Shown here: in pieces, positions 6,884-14,130 of the stretch
Layout: each line of letters begins with the position of its first letter
Position numbering within the stretch: the first letter of the stretch is position 1
IMG/VR virus record: IMGVR_UViG_3300034418_007369
Location: 1 to 64,000 of that record
Length of the DNA: 64,000 nt
Direction: 5' to 3' (one strand)
From: a virus
Position numbers and translations under genes: made by a program
The notes under the pieces: model-generated
What the model was told of the DNA's origin: nothing
Databases searched by the model: none
Seen by the model: the letters and a program-made list of their open reading frames with translations, nothing else

Positions 6884-7202
6884 CCCAGAGTTCTCATCTT
6901 TTGAACCCCACGAACGGAACCTGCCCAAAAAAGAATTGTGGGAAAGAACCATAGAAGTATGGGACTATCTAGTAGAAAATAATTACAGGCCAGCGGACTT
7001 CTCTGCTGGTATTGTTACCATGCGCTACGAAGGTTTCCGTAAACTAATTAAGGCATTTAGTAATTGTGTTAGTGTTCAGGAAACCCCCGTCTACAGAAAT
7101 AGCGCAGTTTGGATTAACGGCATTGAGGTCAGTTATATGGAATTAAAAGACAAACGGAAGTGGAAACCTATAGACGATTGGAAACCATTACATGCAGAAT
7201 GA
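6873..7202 (+). CDS. Hypothetical protein, 109 aa
   Basis: Start placed at ATG 6873 (a second ATG follows directly at 6876), overlapping the upstream stop; a longer frame back to 6816 runs through the previous gene. Soluble, with a helical core (KELWERTIEVWDYLVENNYRPADFSAG) and a Trp/Lys-rich C-terminus. Family unknown. Confidence 0.5.
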   Translation: MMSSPEFSSFEPHERNLPKKELWERTIEVWDYLVENNYRPADFSAGIVTMRYEGFRKLIKAFSNCVSVQETPVYRNSAVWINGIEVSYMELKDKRKWKPIDDWKPLHAE

Positions 7203-7383
7203 CGCAAACATGAGCGACTCTCAATTTATGAGATTTCAAGAGAAAGTTCAGGATAAGATGAAGAACTATGTTGACAATTTCGATAGAGAGAGTAGAATGA
7301 GGGAACTAAAGCGGCGATTCGAGGCCAGCAAAGGACAGAAGAAAACTTTTTGGGAGAAGATTACAGGATGGATAACAAGGTAG
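7192..7383 (+). CDS. Hypothetical small basic helical protein, 63 aa
   Basis: Mostly helix with heavy Lys/Arg content (QFMRFQEKVQDKMKNYVDNFDRESRMRELKRRFEASKGQKK) ending in WEKITGWITR. Overlaps the genes on both sides (11 and 16 nt). Could be nucleic-acid binding by charge; no family seen. Confidence 0.5.
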   Translation: MQNDANMSDSQFMRFQEKVQDKMKNYVDNFDRESRMRELKRRFEASKGQKKTFWEKITGWITR

Positions 7384-8036
7384 AGTTACTAGGATATTAC
7401 GGGTCAGACGAGATAATCGCCTGTTCTGCGTGGACTTCAACCTCTAGGAATTTAACAGATGAAAAGAAAGCAAGAATCCCATCGCTCATTGAAATGCTCT
7501 GGGTCAACGGACACGAAACCCCCTTCGAGAAGGGGGTAGTCCATTTTCTAGTTGATACAGACATAGCCTCACACATCCATTTGCTAAAACATAGGGTCAG
7601 CAGTCTTAATGCCGAGTCTGCTCGTTATAAAGAATTAAAAGAGGATAAGTATTACATTCCAGAGGACTGGAATGATATAGAGTGTAGCGAGTTTTTACCA
7701 CATGGTGACTGCGGAGAATCTTGGGCTACTATACTAGAAAGGTATGTAGAACAAGGCAATATGTTGTACCATCAATGTATAGCAGACCTTGAACCAGTCT
7801 TGGGACGCAAGCGAGCAAAAGAGTCAGCGAGATTCTTCAAGACTTACAACTCGCAGATTCAGGCAGATGTAATGTTCAATATGCGTAGTTTTGCTAACTT
7901 TATTAAATTAAGAAACAGTCAGCACGCGCAAAAAGAGATTCGTGAGATCGCACAACGGATGTGGGATTTAGTCGCCACCATCGAAGGTGAACCGTTCAAG
8001 CATACATTACAAGCTATCTGGAACGGTAGAAGTTAG
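7368..8036 (+). CDS. thyX: Flavin-dependent thymidylate synthase ThyX
   Basis: 222 aa from ATG 7368 (a TTG 18 nt upstream is less likely). ThyX makes dTMP from dUMP with FAD, NADPH and methylene-tetrahydrofolate. Signature KHRVSSLNAESARY at about residues 74-87 matches the RHRxxSxNxxSxRY motif except that the first Arg is Lys. The C-terminal NMRSFANFIKLRNSQHAQKEIREIA is the usual substrate/FAD region. It serves phage DNA synthesis with dCMP deaminase (10471) and dUTPase (27046), which feed dUMP. Confidence 0.95.
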   Translation: MDNKVELLGYYGSDEIIACSAWTSTSRNLTDEKKARIPSLIEMLWVNGHETPFEKGVVHFLVDTDIASHIHLLKHRVSSLNAESARYKELKEDKYYIPEDWNDIECSEFLPHGDCGESWATILERYVEQGNMLYHQCIADLEPVLGRKRAKESARFFKTYNSQIQADVMFNMRSFANFIKLRNSQHAQKEIREIAQRMWDLVATIEGEPFKHTLQAIWNGRS

Positions 8037-8061
8037 TTTTATTATTTTAAAAGGTTATGAT

Positions 8062-8220
8062 ATGAGTGAAAGAAAACGTCTTTTTAATGGTGCGCTTGGT
8101 AAATTTTTAAGAAAATACAAGATCATCAGAAGAACCGCTGTCGTTGGTGGTATTGTTGTGGGATTATATTTTGCTGGCGTTGGGCTGGAGTGGTGGCCTA
8201 ACTTTTTAGTAACTAAATAG
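8062..8220 (+). CDS. Small single-TM protein, 52 aa
   Basis: Starts MSERKRLFNGALGKFLRKYKIIRR, strongly basic, followed by a TM helix (TAVVGGIVVGLYFAGVGLEWW). Positive-inside charge places the N-terminus in the cytoplasm. Role unknown. Confidence 0.5.
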   Translation: MSERKRLFNGALGKFLRKYKIIRRTAVVGGIVVGLYFAGVGLEWWPNFLVTK

Positions 8221-8230
8221 GAGTATTAAA

Positions 8231-8473
8231 ATGACATTCAGGAAGGATGCGCTTGACGCATTAAGAAATCAAGCAGAAGCAGATAGGTTCAAGGCTCTAT
8301 CTAGTTTGAAAATTATGCTAGATCATCCATCGGGAATAGGAGATCACAGCACCGGCGATCTTCACGACAATCTTAACGAAGCACTAAGCCAGTTAGATGA
8401 TGCAGATTCGCGCTTGGATACGTTGAGAAAATATTATTTAGAACTTGGTGGAAATTGGTATTCGGAGGAATAA
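8231..8473 (+). CDS. Hypothetical helical protein, 80 aa
   Basis: ATG with SD TAGGAG. Almost entirely helical with heptad-like spacing (LHDNLNEALSQLDDADSRLDTLRKYYLEL), so probably a short coiled coil. No family recognised. The stop abuts the next ATG directly. Confidence 0.55.
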   Translation: MTFRKDALDALRNQAEADRFKALSSLKIMLDHPSGIGDHSTGDLHDNLNEALSQLDDADSRLDTLRKYYLELGGNWYSEE

Positions 8474-8728
8474 ATGGCTAGATCAAGAGACAGTAGAGCA
8501 AGGCATGAAACCGGAAAGACGATTACTTCTAAATCACAGTTCGGAAGTCACGCTGAAATGGTTGTAGATCATACTCAATATGGATTAACTTTAGAAGATG
8601 GGCAGGTTTTATTACAAGATGGTGGTCATTTTTATGTGACTAAATCTAATCGCCTAGATGATGGAACTGCCGACCCAGCGAGATATAGTGGTAAAAAACT
8701 ATACCTAGAGTCTGGCGGTGACTTATGA
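8474..8728 (+). CDS. Hypothetical protein, 84 aa
   Basis: ATG follows the previous stop with no gap; SD GGAGGA sits in the end of that gene. Basic N-terminus (MARSRDSRARHETGK) and a beta-rich remainder with Gly-Asp turns (YGLTLEDGQVLLQDGGHFYV). Overlaps the next ATG by 4 nt. Family unknown. Confidence 0.55.
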   Translation: MARSRDSRARHETGKTITSKSQFGSHAEMVVDHTQYGLTLEDGQVLLQDGGHFYVTKSNRLDDGTADPARYSGKKLYLESGGDL

Positions 8729-9090
8729 AATTCGTATACATACTAGAAATGATGATTCAAACTATTGATGGGGTTTTGAACGAGCCTATTGGTGTTTTCA
8801 CGGACGAAAAGGATGCAGACAAATGGCTAAAAGAATGTAAAGAATGTTTTAGCAATAAAACAACTGCGTTCAGTATTCTTCCAATAGAAATGGACATAAA
8901 GCCACCCCTGCTAGAAATGACTTCAGAAATTTCTGAAAAAAATATTGGACATCAGCTTGCAGAACTCTATAATCAAGATATATTTGAGCAGATGATCGAG
9001 CCTGACGGTAGTTTTTCTTATCAAATAAAAGATAAATACAAGTCCTCTATGGAAAAAGCTATGAGCAGGAAGTTTAAAAGAGGTAAATAA
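8725..9090 (+). CDS. Hypothetical protein, 121 aa
   Basis: Starts MKFVYILEMMIQTIDGVLNEPIGVFTDEKDADKWLKECKECF, a strand-strand-helix arrangement resembling small phage proteins that report a value with units such as date or temperature modifiers, but no family can be named. Basic tail (KAMSRKFKRGK). Last protein gene before the tmRNA. Confidence 0.5.
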   Translation: MKFVYILEMMIQTIDGVLNEPIGVFTDEKDADKWLKECKECFSNKTTAFSILPIEMDIKPPLLEMTSEISEKNIGHQLAELYNQDIFEQMIEPDGSFSYQIKDKYKSSMEKAMSRKFKRGK

Positions 9091-9095
9091 GCATG

Positions 9096-9320
9096 TATAA
9101 AGGTCTTATGGATGTTGTAGAGGACGGCGGGGCAGTACCGCCCACCTCCACTTACGGGGGTGAAATAGATTCGACTCACAATATGAAGTAACGTATCTCA
9201 TGCCGTAGTTGATAGAAGGGCTACGTTAAAAATCTATCAACATTTTAATTGCAGATGAAAGTCTCGCATTGGCAGCGTAAGCTGTCTGGGGTTTGCCAGT
9301 ACCTTATAGCCCAAACTGGC
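9096..9320 (+). ncRNA. ssrA: Circularly permuted tmRNA (tag ADESLALAA)
   Basis: The 3' tRNA-like half lies upstream of the 5' half. Acceptor piece: T-arm GGCGG-GGCAGTA-CCGCC (9126-9142), then CACCTCC (9143-9149) and discriminator A (9150), with no encoded CCA. After only five nt comes GGGGGTG (9156-9162), which pairs with all seven bases of CACCTCC (one G-U), followed by the tmRNA signature GATTCGAC. P2: ATGTTGT (9112-9118) with ACAATAT (9178-9184). PK1: CGTAG (9204-9208)/CTACG (9221-9225) with TTGATAG (9209-9215)/CTATCAA (9234-9240). Ten nt later a reading frame encodes ADESLALAA-stop (9251-9280). The stop sits in the loop of hairpin GGCAGC-GTAA-GCTGTC (P5). GTTTG/CAAAC and CCA/TGG (9291-9319) form a second pseudoknot. 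tmRNA with SmpB rescues stalled ribosomes and tags products for proteolysis. Exact ends are estimates. No smpB is seen in the window. Confidence 0.88.
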
Positions 9321-9324
9321 TTTC

Positions 9325-9397
9325 GGCCTCATCGTCTAATCGGTTAGGACACCGCCCTTTCACGGCGGCAATCGGGATTCGAGTTCCCGTGAGGTCA
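9325..9397 (+). tRNA. tRNA-Glu (UUC)
   Basis: Full cloverleaf of 73 nt: acceptor GGCCTCA/TGAGGTC with discriminator A, anticodon stem CCGCC/GGCGG with loop CTTTCAC (anticodon TTC at 9359-9361), T-arm CGGGA-TTCGAGT-TCCCG. No encoded CCA. It starts about 5 nt after the last tmRNA pseudoknot, so RNase P cleavage at its 5' end would also trim the tmRNA 3' end. Confidence 0.93.
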
Positions 9398-9416
9398 TAC
9401 TAATAAGGAGGAAAAA

Positions 9417-9662
9417 ATGTTAGTTCAGTGTAAAATGCAAAATTGGCAGTTGAAACTTAAACAAAGAGACTGTAGAATATCCATCATAAAGGACGATGTA
9501 GAAGTAAAGTCTATTAAAACTAAGCTATTTAAAGAGCGCGGAATGTTGATGTTTCCTAATGAACTATACAAACTTATTTGTAAAGACTTGACGGCGGCCA
9601 ATATCTATGATAAATTCTTAGATAGGTATTACACTTGGGACGAAAACGATGAGGGATGTTAG
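9417..9662 (+). CDS. Hypothetical protein, 81 aa
   Basis: ATG with an excellent SD (AAGGAGGA, 5 nt spacing), 19 nt after the tRNA. Beta-rich N-terminal half (LVQCKMQNWQLKLKQRDCRISIIKDDVEVKSIKTK) and an acidic end. No recognised family. Followed directly by the HNH-type gene. Confidence 0.55.
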   Translation: MLVQCKMQNWQLKLKQRDCRISIIKDDVEVKSIKTKLFKERGMLMFPNELYKLICKDLTAANIYDKFLDRYYTWDENDEGC

Positions 9663-9944
9663 ATGAAATTACCAATATTATACAATTATGCCACATCTGC
9701 TGAAAGAAGAGAGGCTAGAAATCAATATATCGAGGATCAAGATGGACTTTGTTATTGGTGTAATTGCCCACTCGACGAAGATCCGCCAGATAAAATAACT
9801 TCCCAAGAAATAAATTTGGATATTTTTCCAGACGGTTTCCTGAATTTTCCAATACATTTGCAGCACGATCACGATTCAGGATTAACAGAAGGTGCTGTTC
9901 ATGCCTATTGCAATGCCGTTATGTGGCAATATCATGGAAGATAA
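9663..9944 (+). CDS. Small HNH/endonuclease VII-like nuclease, 93 aa
   Basis: Contains CYWCNCPL (CxxC metal knuckle), then HLQHDHDSGLTEGAVHAYCNAVMWQYHGR. This is the HxDHD-x-G ... GAVHAxCNAxxWxYHG arrangement of a compact phage HNH family related to endonuclease VII-type ββα-metal nucleases. Length about 90-100 aa is usual for them. It could be a branch-cleaving or packaging-linked nuclease rather than a homing enzyme, because it is small, co-directional and well integrated. Confidence 0.75.
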   Translation: MKLPILYNYATSAERREARNQYIEDQDGLCYWCNCPLDEDPPDKITSQEINLDIFPDGFLNFPIHLQHDHDSGLTEGAVHAYCNAVMWQYHGR

Positions 9945-9957
9945 ATAAAAAAAATAG

Positions 9958-10004
9958 TTGCAATATTTTTGACTCTATGCTATAATATATGGGTACACCG
10001 TGTA
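9958..10004 (+). promoter_or_regulatory. hsp20 promoter with palindromic operator at +1
   Basis: TTGCAA (9958-9963), 17-nt spacer, TATAAT (9981-9986). The expected start (about 9993) falls inside GGGTACACCGTGTA (9991-10004), whose core TACAC-C-GTGTA is a perfect palindrome. A repressor bound there would block initiation. The identical 14-mer in inverse orientation lies after the gene at 10452-10465. Confidence 0.65.
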
Positions 10005-10045
10005 GCAACAGTCATGCCTAATAGGGTGGCAAAAAGGAGAACGCT

Positions 10046-10444
10046 ATGACAAATGCTTTAATTACTGATTTTCTTAATCGCAGCATTGGCTGGGATAACT
10101 TATTTGAGGACTTGACCCGCAAGCCTGTGGGTAATTTCCCTCCGTATAATATCGTTAGAGAAGAAGGGGGCGCAGAAATTCAAATCGCGCTTGCTGGTTA
10201 TTCTAAGGACGATGTTTCTGTTACTTTTCAAGACGGTGTTGTAACCGTTTCGTCTGATGGTGTAGATGAACAAGATAAGCAATATGCCTTCAAGGGTATC
10301 GCCAAAAGAAAGTTCATCAGCAAATTTTCTTTAGGAAAGTATCATGAGGTGCAGGATGTATCCATGAAGGATGGTATGCTTTACGTCTTTGTGGCGGAAG
10401 TCGTACCCGAAGAGAAAAGATTGAAAACATTTACCATTAACTAA
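10046..10444 (+). CDS. hsp20: Hsp20/alpha-crystallin small heat-shock protein
   Basis: 132 aa, ATG with SD AAGGAGAACGCT. The alpha-crystallin domain spans about residues 33-125: NIVREEGGAEIQIALAGYSKDDVSVTFQDGVVTVSS ... FKGIAKRKFISKFSLGKYHEVQDVSMKDGMLYVFV. The family acts as an ATP-independent holdase; T4-like cyanophages carry homologs. It has its own promoter with an operator-like palindrome and is bracketed by the 14-nt inverted repeat, pointing to dedicated control. The usual C-terminal I-x-I motif is present only as FTIN. Confidence 0.93.
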   Translation: MTNALITDFLNRSIGWDNLFEDLTRKPVGNFPPYNIVREEGGAEIQIALAGYSKDDVSVTFQDGVVTVSSDGVDEQDKQYAFKGIAKRKFISKFSLGKYHEVQDVSMKDGMLYVFVAEVVPEEKRLKTFTIN

Positions 10445-10451
10445 TTAACTT

Positions 10452-10465
10452 TACACGGTGTACCC
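10452..10465 (+). repeat. Second copy (inverted) of hsp20 14-nt element
   Basis: TACACGGTGTACCC, exact reverse complement of 9991-10004, in the 26-nt gap between hsp20 and the dCMP deaminase gene and just before a T5 run. It may be a second operator, or pair with the leader in the mRNA to form a 14-bp stem enclosing the hsp20 coding region. Confidence 0.75.
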
Positions 10466-10470
10466 TTTTT

Positions 10471-10929
10471 ATGAATAAAGATTGGGATTTTAAGTTCCTA
10501 CAAATGGCTTCAGATATGAGTAAGTGGTCAAAAGATCCGTCTACTCAGGTCGGCGCGCTGATTGTTAATGATAAGAAGAAAATCGTTTCTTTGGGCTATA
10601 ACGGATTTCCCAGAGGTATCAAAGATGACCACAGGCTAGATGATAGAGAAACAAAATACAAACTAATTGTCCACGCCGAGGCAAACGCCATCCTTCATGC
10701 AAAGGAAAATCTTGAGGGATGCACCATTTATACCATGCCGTTTATGCCATGTAGTAGATGTGCCGGTTTAATTATTCAGTCTGGAATCAAAAGAGTTGTG
10801 AGTGTTGACTGCCCAAACCCAAGGTGGATAGAAAATTTTAATTTATCTCACGACATATTGACAGAGGCTAGATTAGATATTATGTTATACCCAGAAGAAG
10901 AATTTAAACACTGGTCTTGTCCGTTTTAG
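10471..10929 (+). CDS. dcd: dCMP deaminase
   Basis: 152 aa. Zinc-binding deaminase motifs HAEANAI (about residues 68-74, catalytic Glu) and MPCSRCAG (about 92-99). The N-terminal MASDMSKWSKDPSTQVGALIV and GYNGFPRGI are typical of phage dCMP deaminases. It converts dCMP to dUMP for ThyX. It starts 26 nt after hsp20, directly behind the second palindromic element, and may be read from the hsp20 promoter. Confidence 0.94.
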   Translation: MNKDWDFKFLQMASDMSKWSKDPSTQVGALIVNDKKKIVSLGYNGFPRGIKDDHRLDDRETKYKLIVHAEANAILHAKENLEGCTIYTMPFMPCSRCAGLIIQSGIKRVVSVDCPNPRWIENFNLSHDILTEARLDIMLYPEEEFKHWSCPF

Positions 10930-10983
10930 TTCGTCTGTTGCCATATAATGTGTATATTGTATAGTCCTAAATGGAGTATACAA

Positions 10984-11265
10984 ATGAAACAAAAAGAATT
11001 TAACAAGCTATTTTATACATACAGCAAGAATCAGCTCGAAGAAGATAAGGCTTGGGATACATATTTGAAATTTTATAATATTTGTAAAAATGGAGACAAG
11101 GACACAATAGACTATCTGGAAAAGATAGGGTCTATGAATAAAAAACAGATGTTAGAATGGAGAACTAGGCTGGCGGAAATGGGTATGGAACTCACGCCAG
11201 ACCAAGTGGAAGATTATATTTTCGTGCTTTCTTTAGCAATTTTGAGAAATTGGGGTAGCCTATAA
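10984..11265 (+). CDS. Hypothetical helical protein, 93 aa, first gene of DUF1501 cassette
   Basis: Start at ATG 10984 (SD TGGAG); an earlier in-frame start at 10948 lacks an SD. Helical throughout (KEFNKLFYTYSKNQLEEDKAWDTYLKFYN ... EWRTRLAEMGMELTPDQVEDYIFVLSLAILRN). Its TAA shares the A of the ATG of the first DUF1501 gene, so the two are translationally coupled. No family recognised; no signal peptide. Confidence 0.55.
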   Translation: MKQKEFNKLFYTYSKNQLEEDKAWDTYLKFYNICKNGDKDTIDYLEKIGSMNKKQMLEWRTRLAEMGMELTPDQVEDYIFVLSLAILRNWGSL

Positions 11266-12539
11266 TGTTTAATCACGTTCATATTGGTCGCAGGGCTTTC
11301 CTGCAAACAAGTTTATTCGCCGCTGCTGGCACTCAGTTCGCTTTTGGCGAGCAAAAACACTACGAAAGTATTGAAGGTACAGCAAAAAGCGTTATTTTTA
11401 TATACCTCCCCGGAGGTATCTCTGCTCAAGAGTCTTTTGATCCCAAGACGGTGGCCCCTCTTGAATACAGAGGATCTATGCAGGCTATCAATACCAATGT
11501 CGCTGGAATCCAAATCAACGAGAGGCTTCCTAAAACGGCTCAGGTTATGGATAAATTAACAATTATTCGCAGCATGACCCACGGCGAAGCGGCGCATGAA
11601 AGAGGCACAAACAGCGTTTTTACAGGATATAAACCGAGTCCAGCCCTTCAATATCCATCAATGGGATCTGTTGTATCCCATGAGTTTGGGGATCGTAACA
11701 ATATTCCTAGTTATATCTGCTTGCCAGAAAGACCGAACGAGTTTGCCGGTACGGGCTATTTAAGTAATGCGTATGCTCCATTTGCTCTAGGTTCCGATCC
11801 CGCTTCTGACAATTTTAGAGTTAGAGATTTATCTATCAATATTACAGATGAGCATTTTTCCAGAAGAAGAAATCTTTTAGATATTGTAAATAAAAATCTA
11901 AATGATAGAACTAATGCTGACACTGTTGCTGCTATGAATAAGTTTTACGAGAAGGCTTATGATTTAGTTGGCAGTCAGCACGCTAGGGACGCTTTTGATC
12001 TTGAAAAAGAAGATGCAAAAGTGCGTGATCGCTATGGTAGAAATACCGCTGGCGCAAGAATGTTAATGTCAAGAAGATTAGTTGAAGCCGGAGCTAGGTT
12101 TGTGACGATGACTTATGGTGGATGGGATATGCACCAAGACATATTTGGTGGAATAAACAATCAAATACCACCATTCGACCAAGCGTTTTCCGTTCTTATC
12201 CAAGACCTTACAGAAAGAGGATTATTAGATTCGACACTTGTTTGCGTTATTTCAGAATTTGGAAGAACGCCAAAGATCAATAAAGACGCAGGACGCGACC
12301 ACTGGCCTAAAGTATTTAGCTCGGTTCTTGCTGGTGGTGGTATCAAGGGTGGAATGACTTACGGAACAACAGATGCTACTGGTACAGAGCCAGAAGATAG
12401 CCCCGTAACAATTCCCCATTGGGCAACTACAATTTATCACCAAATGGGAATCAATGCAGATAAAGAACTCATGGCTCCCGGCGACAGACCTATTGAAATC
12501 GTAGACTTTGGTGAGGTTATTCAGGATATTATTGCATGA
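11265..12539 (+). CDS. DUF1501 protein A with Tat-like signal
   Basis: 424 aa. The leader has a twin arginine (HIGRRAFLQTSLFAAAG, RR at residues 9-10) then a small-residue hydrophobic stretch, as in Tat-exported Planctomycetota DUF1501 proteins. DUF1501 belongs to the alkaline-phosphatase/sulfatase-like superfamily; no substrate is established. Conserved elements present: YLPGGISAQESFDPK near the N-terminus, SMTHGEAAHERGTNSVFTGY, MTYGGWDMHQD, and ISEFGRTPKIN-KDAGRDHWP near the C-terminus, supplying His/Asp candidates for metals. Full family length and intact, so it looks functional. Overlaps the second copy by 4 nt. Confidence 0.88.
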   Translation: MFNHVHIGRRAFLQTSLFAAAGTQFAFGEQKHYESIEGTAKSVIFIYLPGGISAQESFDPKTVAPLEYRGSMQAINTNVAGIQINERLPKTAQVMDKLTIIRSMTHGEAAHERGTNSVFTGYKPSPALQYPSMGSVVSHEFGDRNNIPSYICLPERPNEFAGTGYLSNAYAPFALGSDPASDNFRVRDLSINITDEHFSRRRNLLDIVNKNLNDRTNADTVAAMNKFYEKAYDLVGSQHARDAFDLEKEDAKVRDRYGRNTAGARMLMSRRLVEAGARFVTMTYGGWDMHQDIFGGINNQIPPFDQAFSVLIQDLTERGLLDSTLVCVISEFGRTPKINKDAGRDHWPKVFSSVLAGGGIKGGMTYGTTDATGTEPEDSPVTIPHWATTIYHQMGINADKELMAPGDRPIEIVDFGEVIQDIIA

Positions 12540-13768
12540 TAAACAGAAGGCATTTTATAGAACACGTTGGAGGGTTGGCCTCATTTTCAGCCGCCTCATC
12601 ATTATTTGGTCAAAACATTCTTGACAATCAGGACGATCTAATTAAGAATGAAAAGGCCGCTATTCTTATATGGCTTGGTGGTGGCCCTCCGACTATTGAT
12701 ATGTGGGACTTGAAAACAGGCGCTACTGGCGGCGAATCAAGACCTATTAGCACGAAAGGCGACTTTCAAATAAACGAACTCATGCCATCGCTGGCTAATC
12801 TTGGACAAGACTTCTCCTTGGTTAGAACGATGATGACAAGAGAGGCAGACCACATGCGCGGATCATACTATATGCACACAGGATTTAAACCAAATCCAAA
12901 TATGGTGCATCCGTCTATTGGTTCTGTTGTTTCCTATGAGCTTTCTCAAGGACGAGATTACCTAGAAATACCGCCATTCTTTTCTGTTAATACGGGAAGT
13001 CTAGGTGGTGGATTCCTTGGAGCGTCTTGGAATCCCTTTGTTGTAAGTTCTAATGGTCAGGTCAGAAACCTTGGAGATAAGGTAGATAACCAAAGACTCA
13101 TGGCACTTGCGGCCATTGAAACCGGATTCACAAAAAGAACAAACAGTGATATGGCAAAATATCATCAACAAATGATTGAAAAAACAATTTTGACCAATAC
13201 CTCGCCCCAGATGAAGGCGTTAAAACCTACTGACGAACCTCAAAATGTCATTGACGCTTATGGCGATACGGCATTTGGAAGGAGCGCGCTGATGGCAAGA
13301 AGATTGATTCAGCGTGGAGTTCCTTTTGTAGAGGTCGGCTTTGGGGGTTGGGACTTGCATCAAAACACTCACGAAACCCTATCAACAAAACTTCCAGAAG
13401 TAGACAAGGTTGTTTCTAGTCTGATATTGGACTTAAAACGTCTTGACATGTGGGATAATGTTGCTATAGTTATGATGGGTGAGTTTGGTAGAACGCCAAG
13501 GATCAACCAGAACGCTGGACGAGATCATTGGGCAAAGATTTGGTCGGCATTTGTTTCAGGTGGACTGCTTAAAGGAGGTCAAGTTGTTGGTTCCTCGTCG
13601 TCAGACGGAACAGAAATAGAAAGCGGAGAGCCATATTCAGCAGAAGATATAATGATGACAGTGTGCCATTCATTAGGTATCGACACAGAAAAAAGCTATA
13701 CTGCTAAAAATGGTCGCCCAATGAGAATAGCTAACAATGGTAAAATTATTAAGGATTTAGTATTATGA
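12536..13768 (+). CDS. DUF1501 protein B with Tat-like signal
   Basis: 410 aa. Leader MINRRHFIEHVGGLASFSAASS has RR at residues 4-5. Same architecture as copy A: WLGGGPPTIDMWDLK, MMTREADHMRGSYYMHTGF, VGFGGWDLHQN, MGEFGRTPRINQNAGRDHW and SGGLLKGGQVVGSSSSDG. The two copies are clearly diverged in the middle third, so they are old paralogs or separate acquisitions rather than a recent tandem duplication. ATGA overlap upstream and downstream implies fixed stoichiometry. Function unknown; probably periplasmic or envelope-associated. Confidence 0.88.
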   Translation: MINRRHFIEHVGGLASFSAASSLFGQNILDNQDDLIKNEKAAILIWLGGGPPTIDMWDLKTGATGGESRPISTKGDFQINELMPSLANLGQDFSLVRTMMTREADHMRGSYYMHTGFKPNPNMVHPSIGSVVSYELSQGRDYLEIPPFFSVNTGSLGGGFLGASWNPFVVSSNGQVRNLGDKVDNQRLMALAAIETGFTKRTNSDMAKYHQQMIEKTILTNTSPQMKALKPTDEPQNVIDAYGDTAFGRSALMARRLIQRGVPFVEVGFGGWDLHQNTHETLSTKLPEVDKVVSSLILDLKRLDMWDNVAIVMMGEFGRTPRINQNAGRDHWAKIWSAFVSGGLLKGGQVVGSSSSDGTEIESGEPYSAEDIMMTVCHSLGIDTEKSYTAKNGRPMRIANNGKIIKDLVL

Positions 13769-14130
13769 GAAATTTAATCTTGACAGTTTTGTTTTTAACA
13801 TCTACAATCGCGTTGGCAGACGATAAGAAACCACAAAGACCACAAAGGCCGCAGGTAGAACACGGTGAGCGCGCGCATCACCCGCCACCACATGTTCGCG
13901 GCTCAGAGCATCATGGCGCTAAACAGTATCACAGACCGCTATATCATCAATACTACAGCAGAAATCCCGTTGGATACAGACCGCATATTCAATGGCTACC
14001 AAATGGATTCAGCTTAAATATTGGACGAACTGCGGTAAGTCCAGATCGTCGTCATGTAAGATTTGGTATTAGCGCCGGATTTTATGGTCGCGCCCCGTTT
14101 ACTCCCTACTATCATAGACATCATAGATAA
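13765..14130 (+). CDS. His-rich exported protein, 121 aa
   Basis: Sec signal peptide MRNLILTVLFLTSTIALA with likely cleavage before DDKK. The mature chain has 13 His in ~103 residues, in clusters (RAHHPPPH, SEHHGAKQYH, YYHRHHR), plus Pro/Gln repeats (PQRPQRPQ). Such His-rich, Tyr/Arg-rich periplasmic proteins may bind metals or polyanions; a metal-supplying partner of the DUF1501 enzymes is a guess. Overlaps copy B by 4 nt and the PAP2 gene by 1 nt. Confidence 0.7.
   Translation: MRNLILTVLFLTSTIALADDKKPQRPQRPQVEHGERAHHPPPHVRGSEHHGAKQYHRPLYHQYYSRNPVGYRPHIQWLPNGFSLNIGRTAVSPDRRHVRFGISAGFYGRAPFTPYYHRHHR

Noticed and set aside
9093-9191. 32-codon ORF (MYKGLMDVVEDGG...) starting at ATG 9093
   Set aside because: It runs straight through the T-arm, acceptor stem and P2 of the tmRNA, and its pattern is explained by the RNA structure; no SD.
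10938-10965. Promoter before the DUF1501 cassette (TTGCCA, TATAAT nearby)
   Set aside because: TTGCCA and TATAAT are directly adjacent, and no -35/-10 pair with 15-18 nt spacing is convincing. The cassette may be read from the hsp20 or dCMP deaminase transcript.
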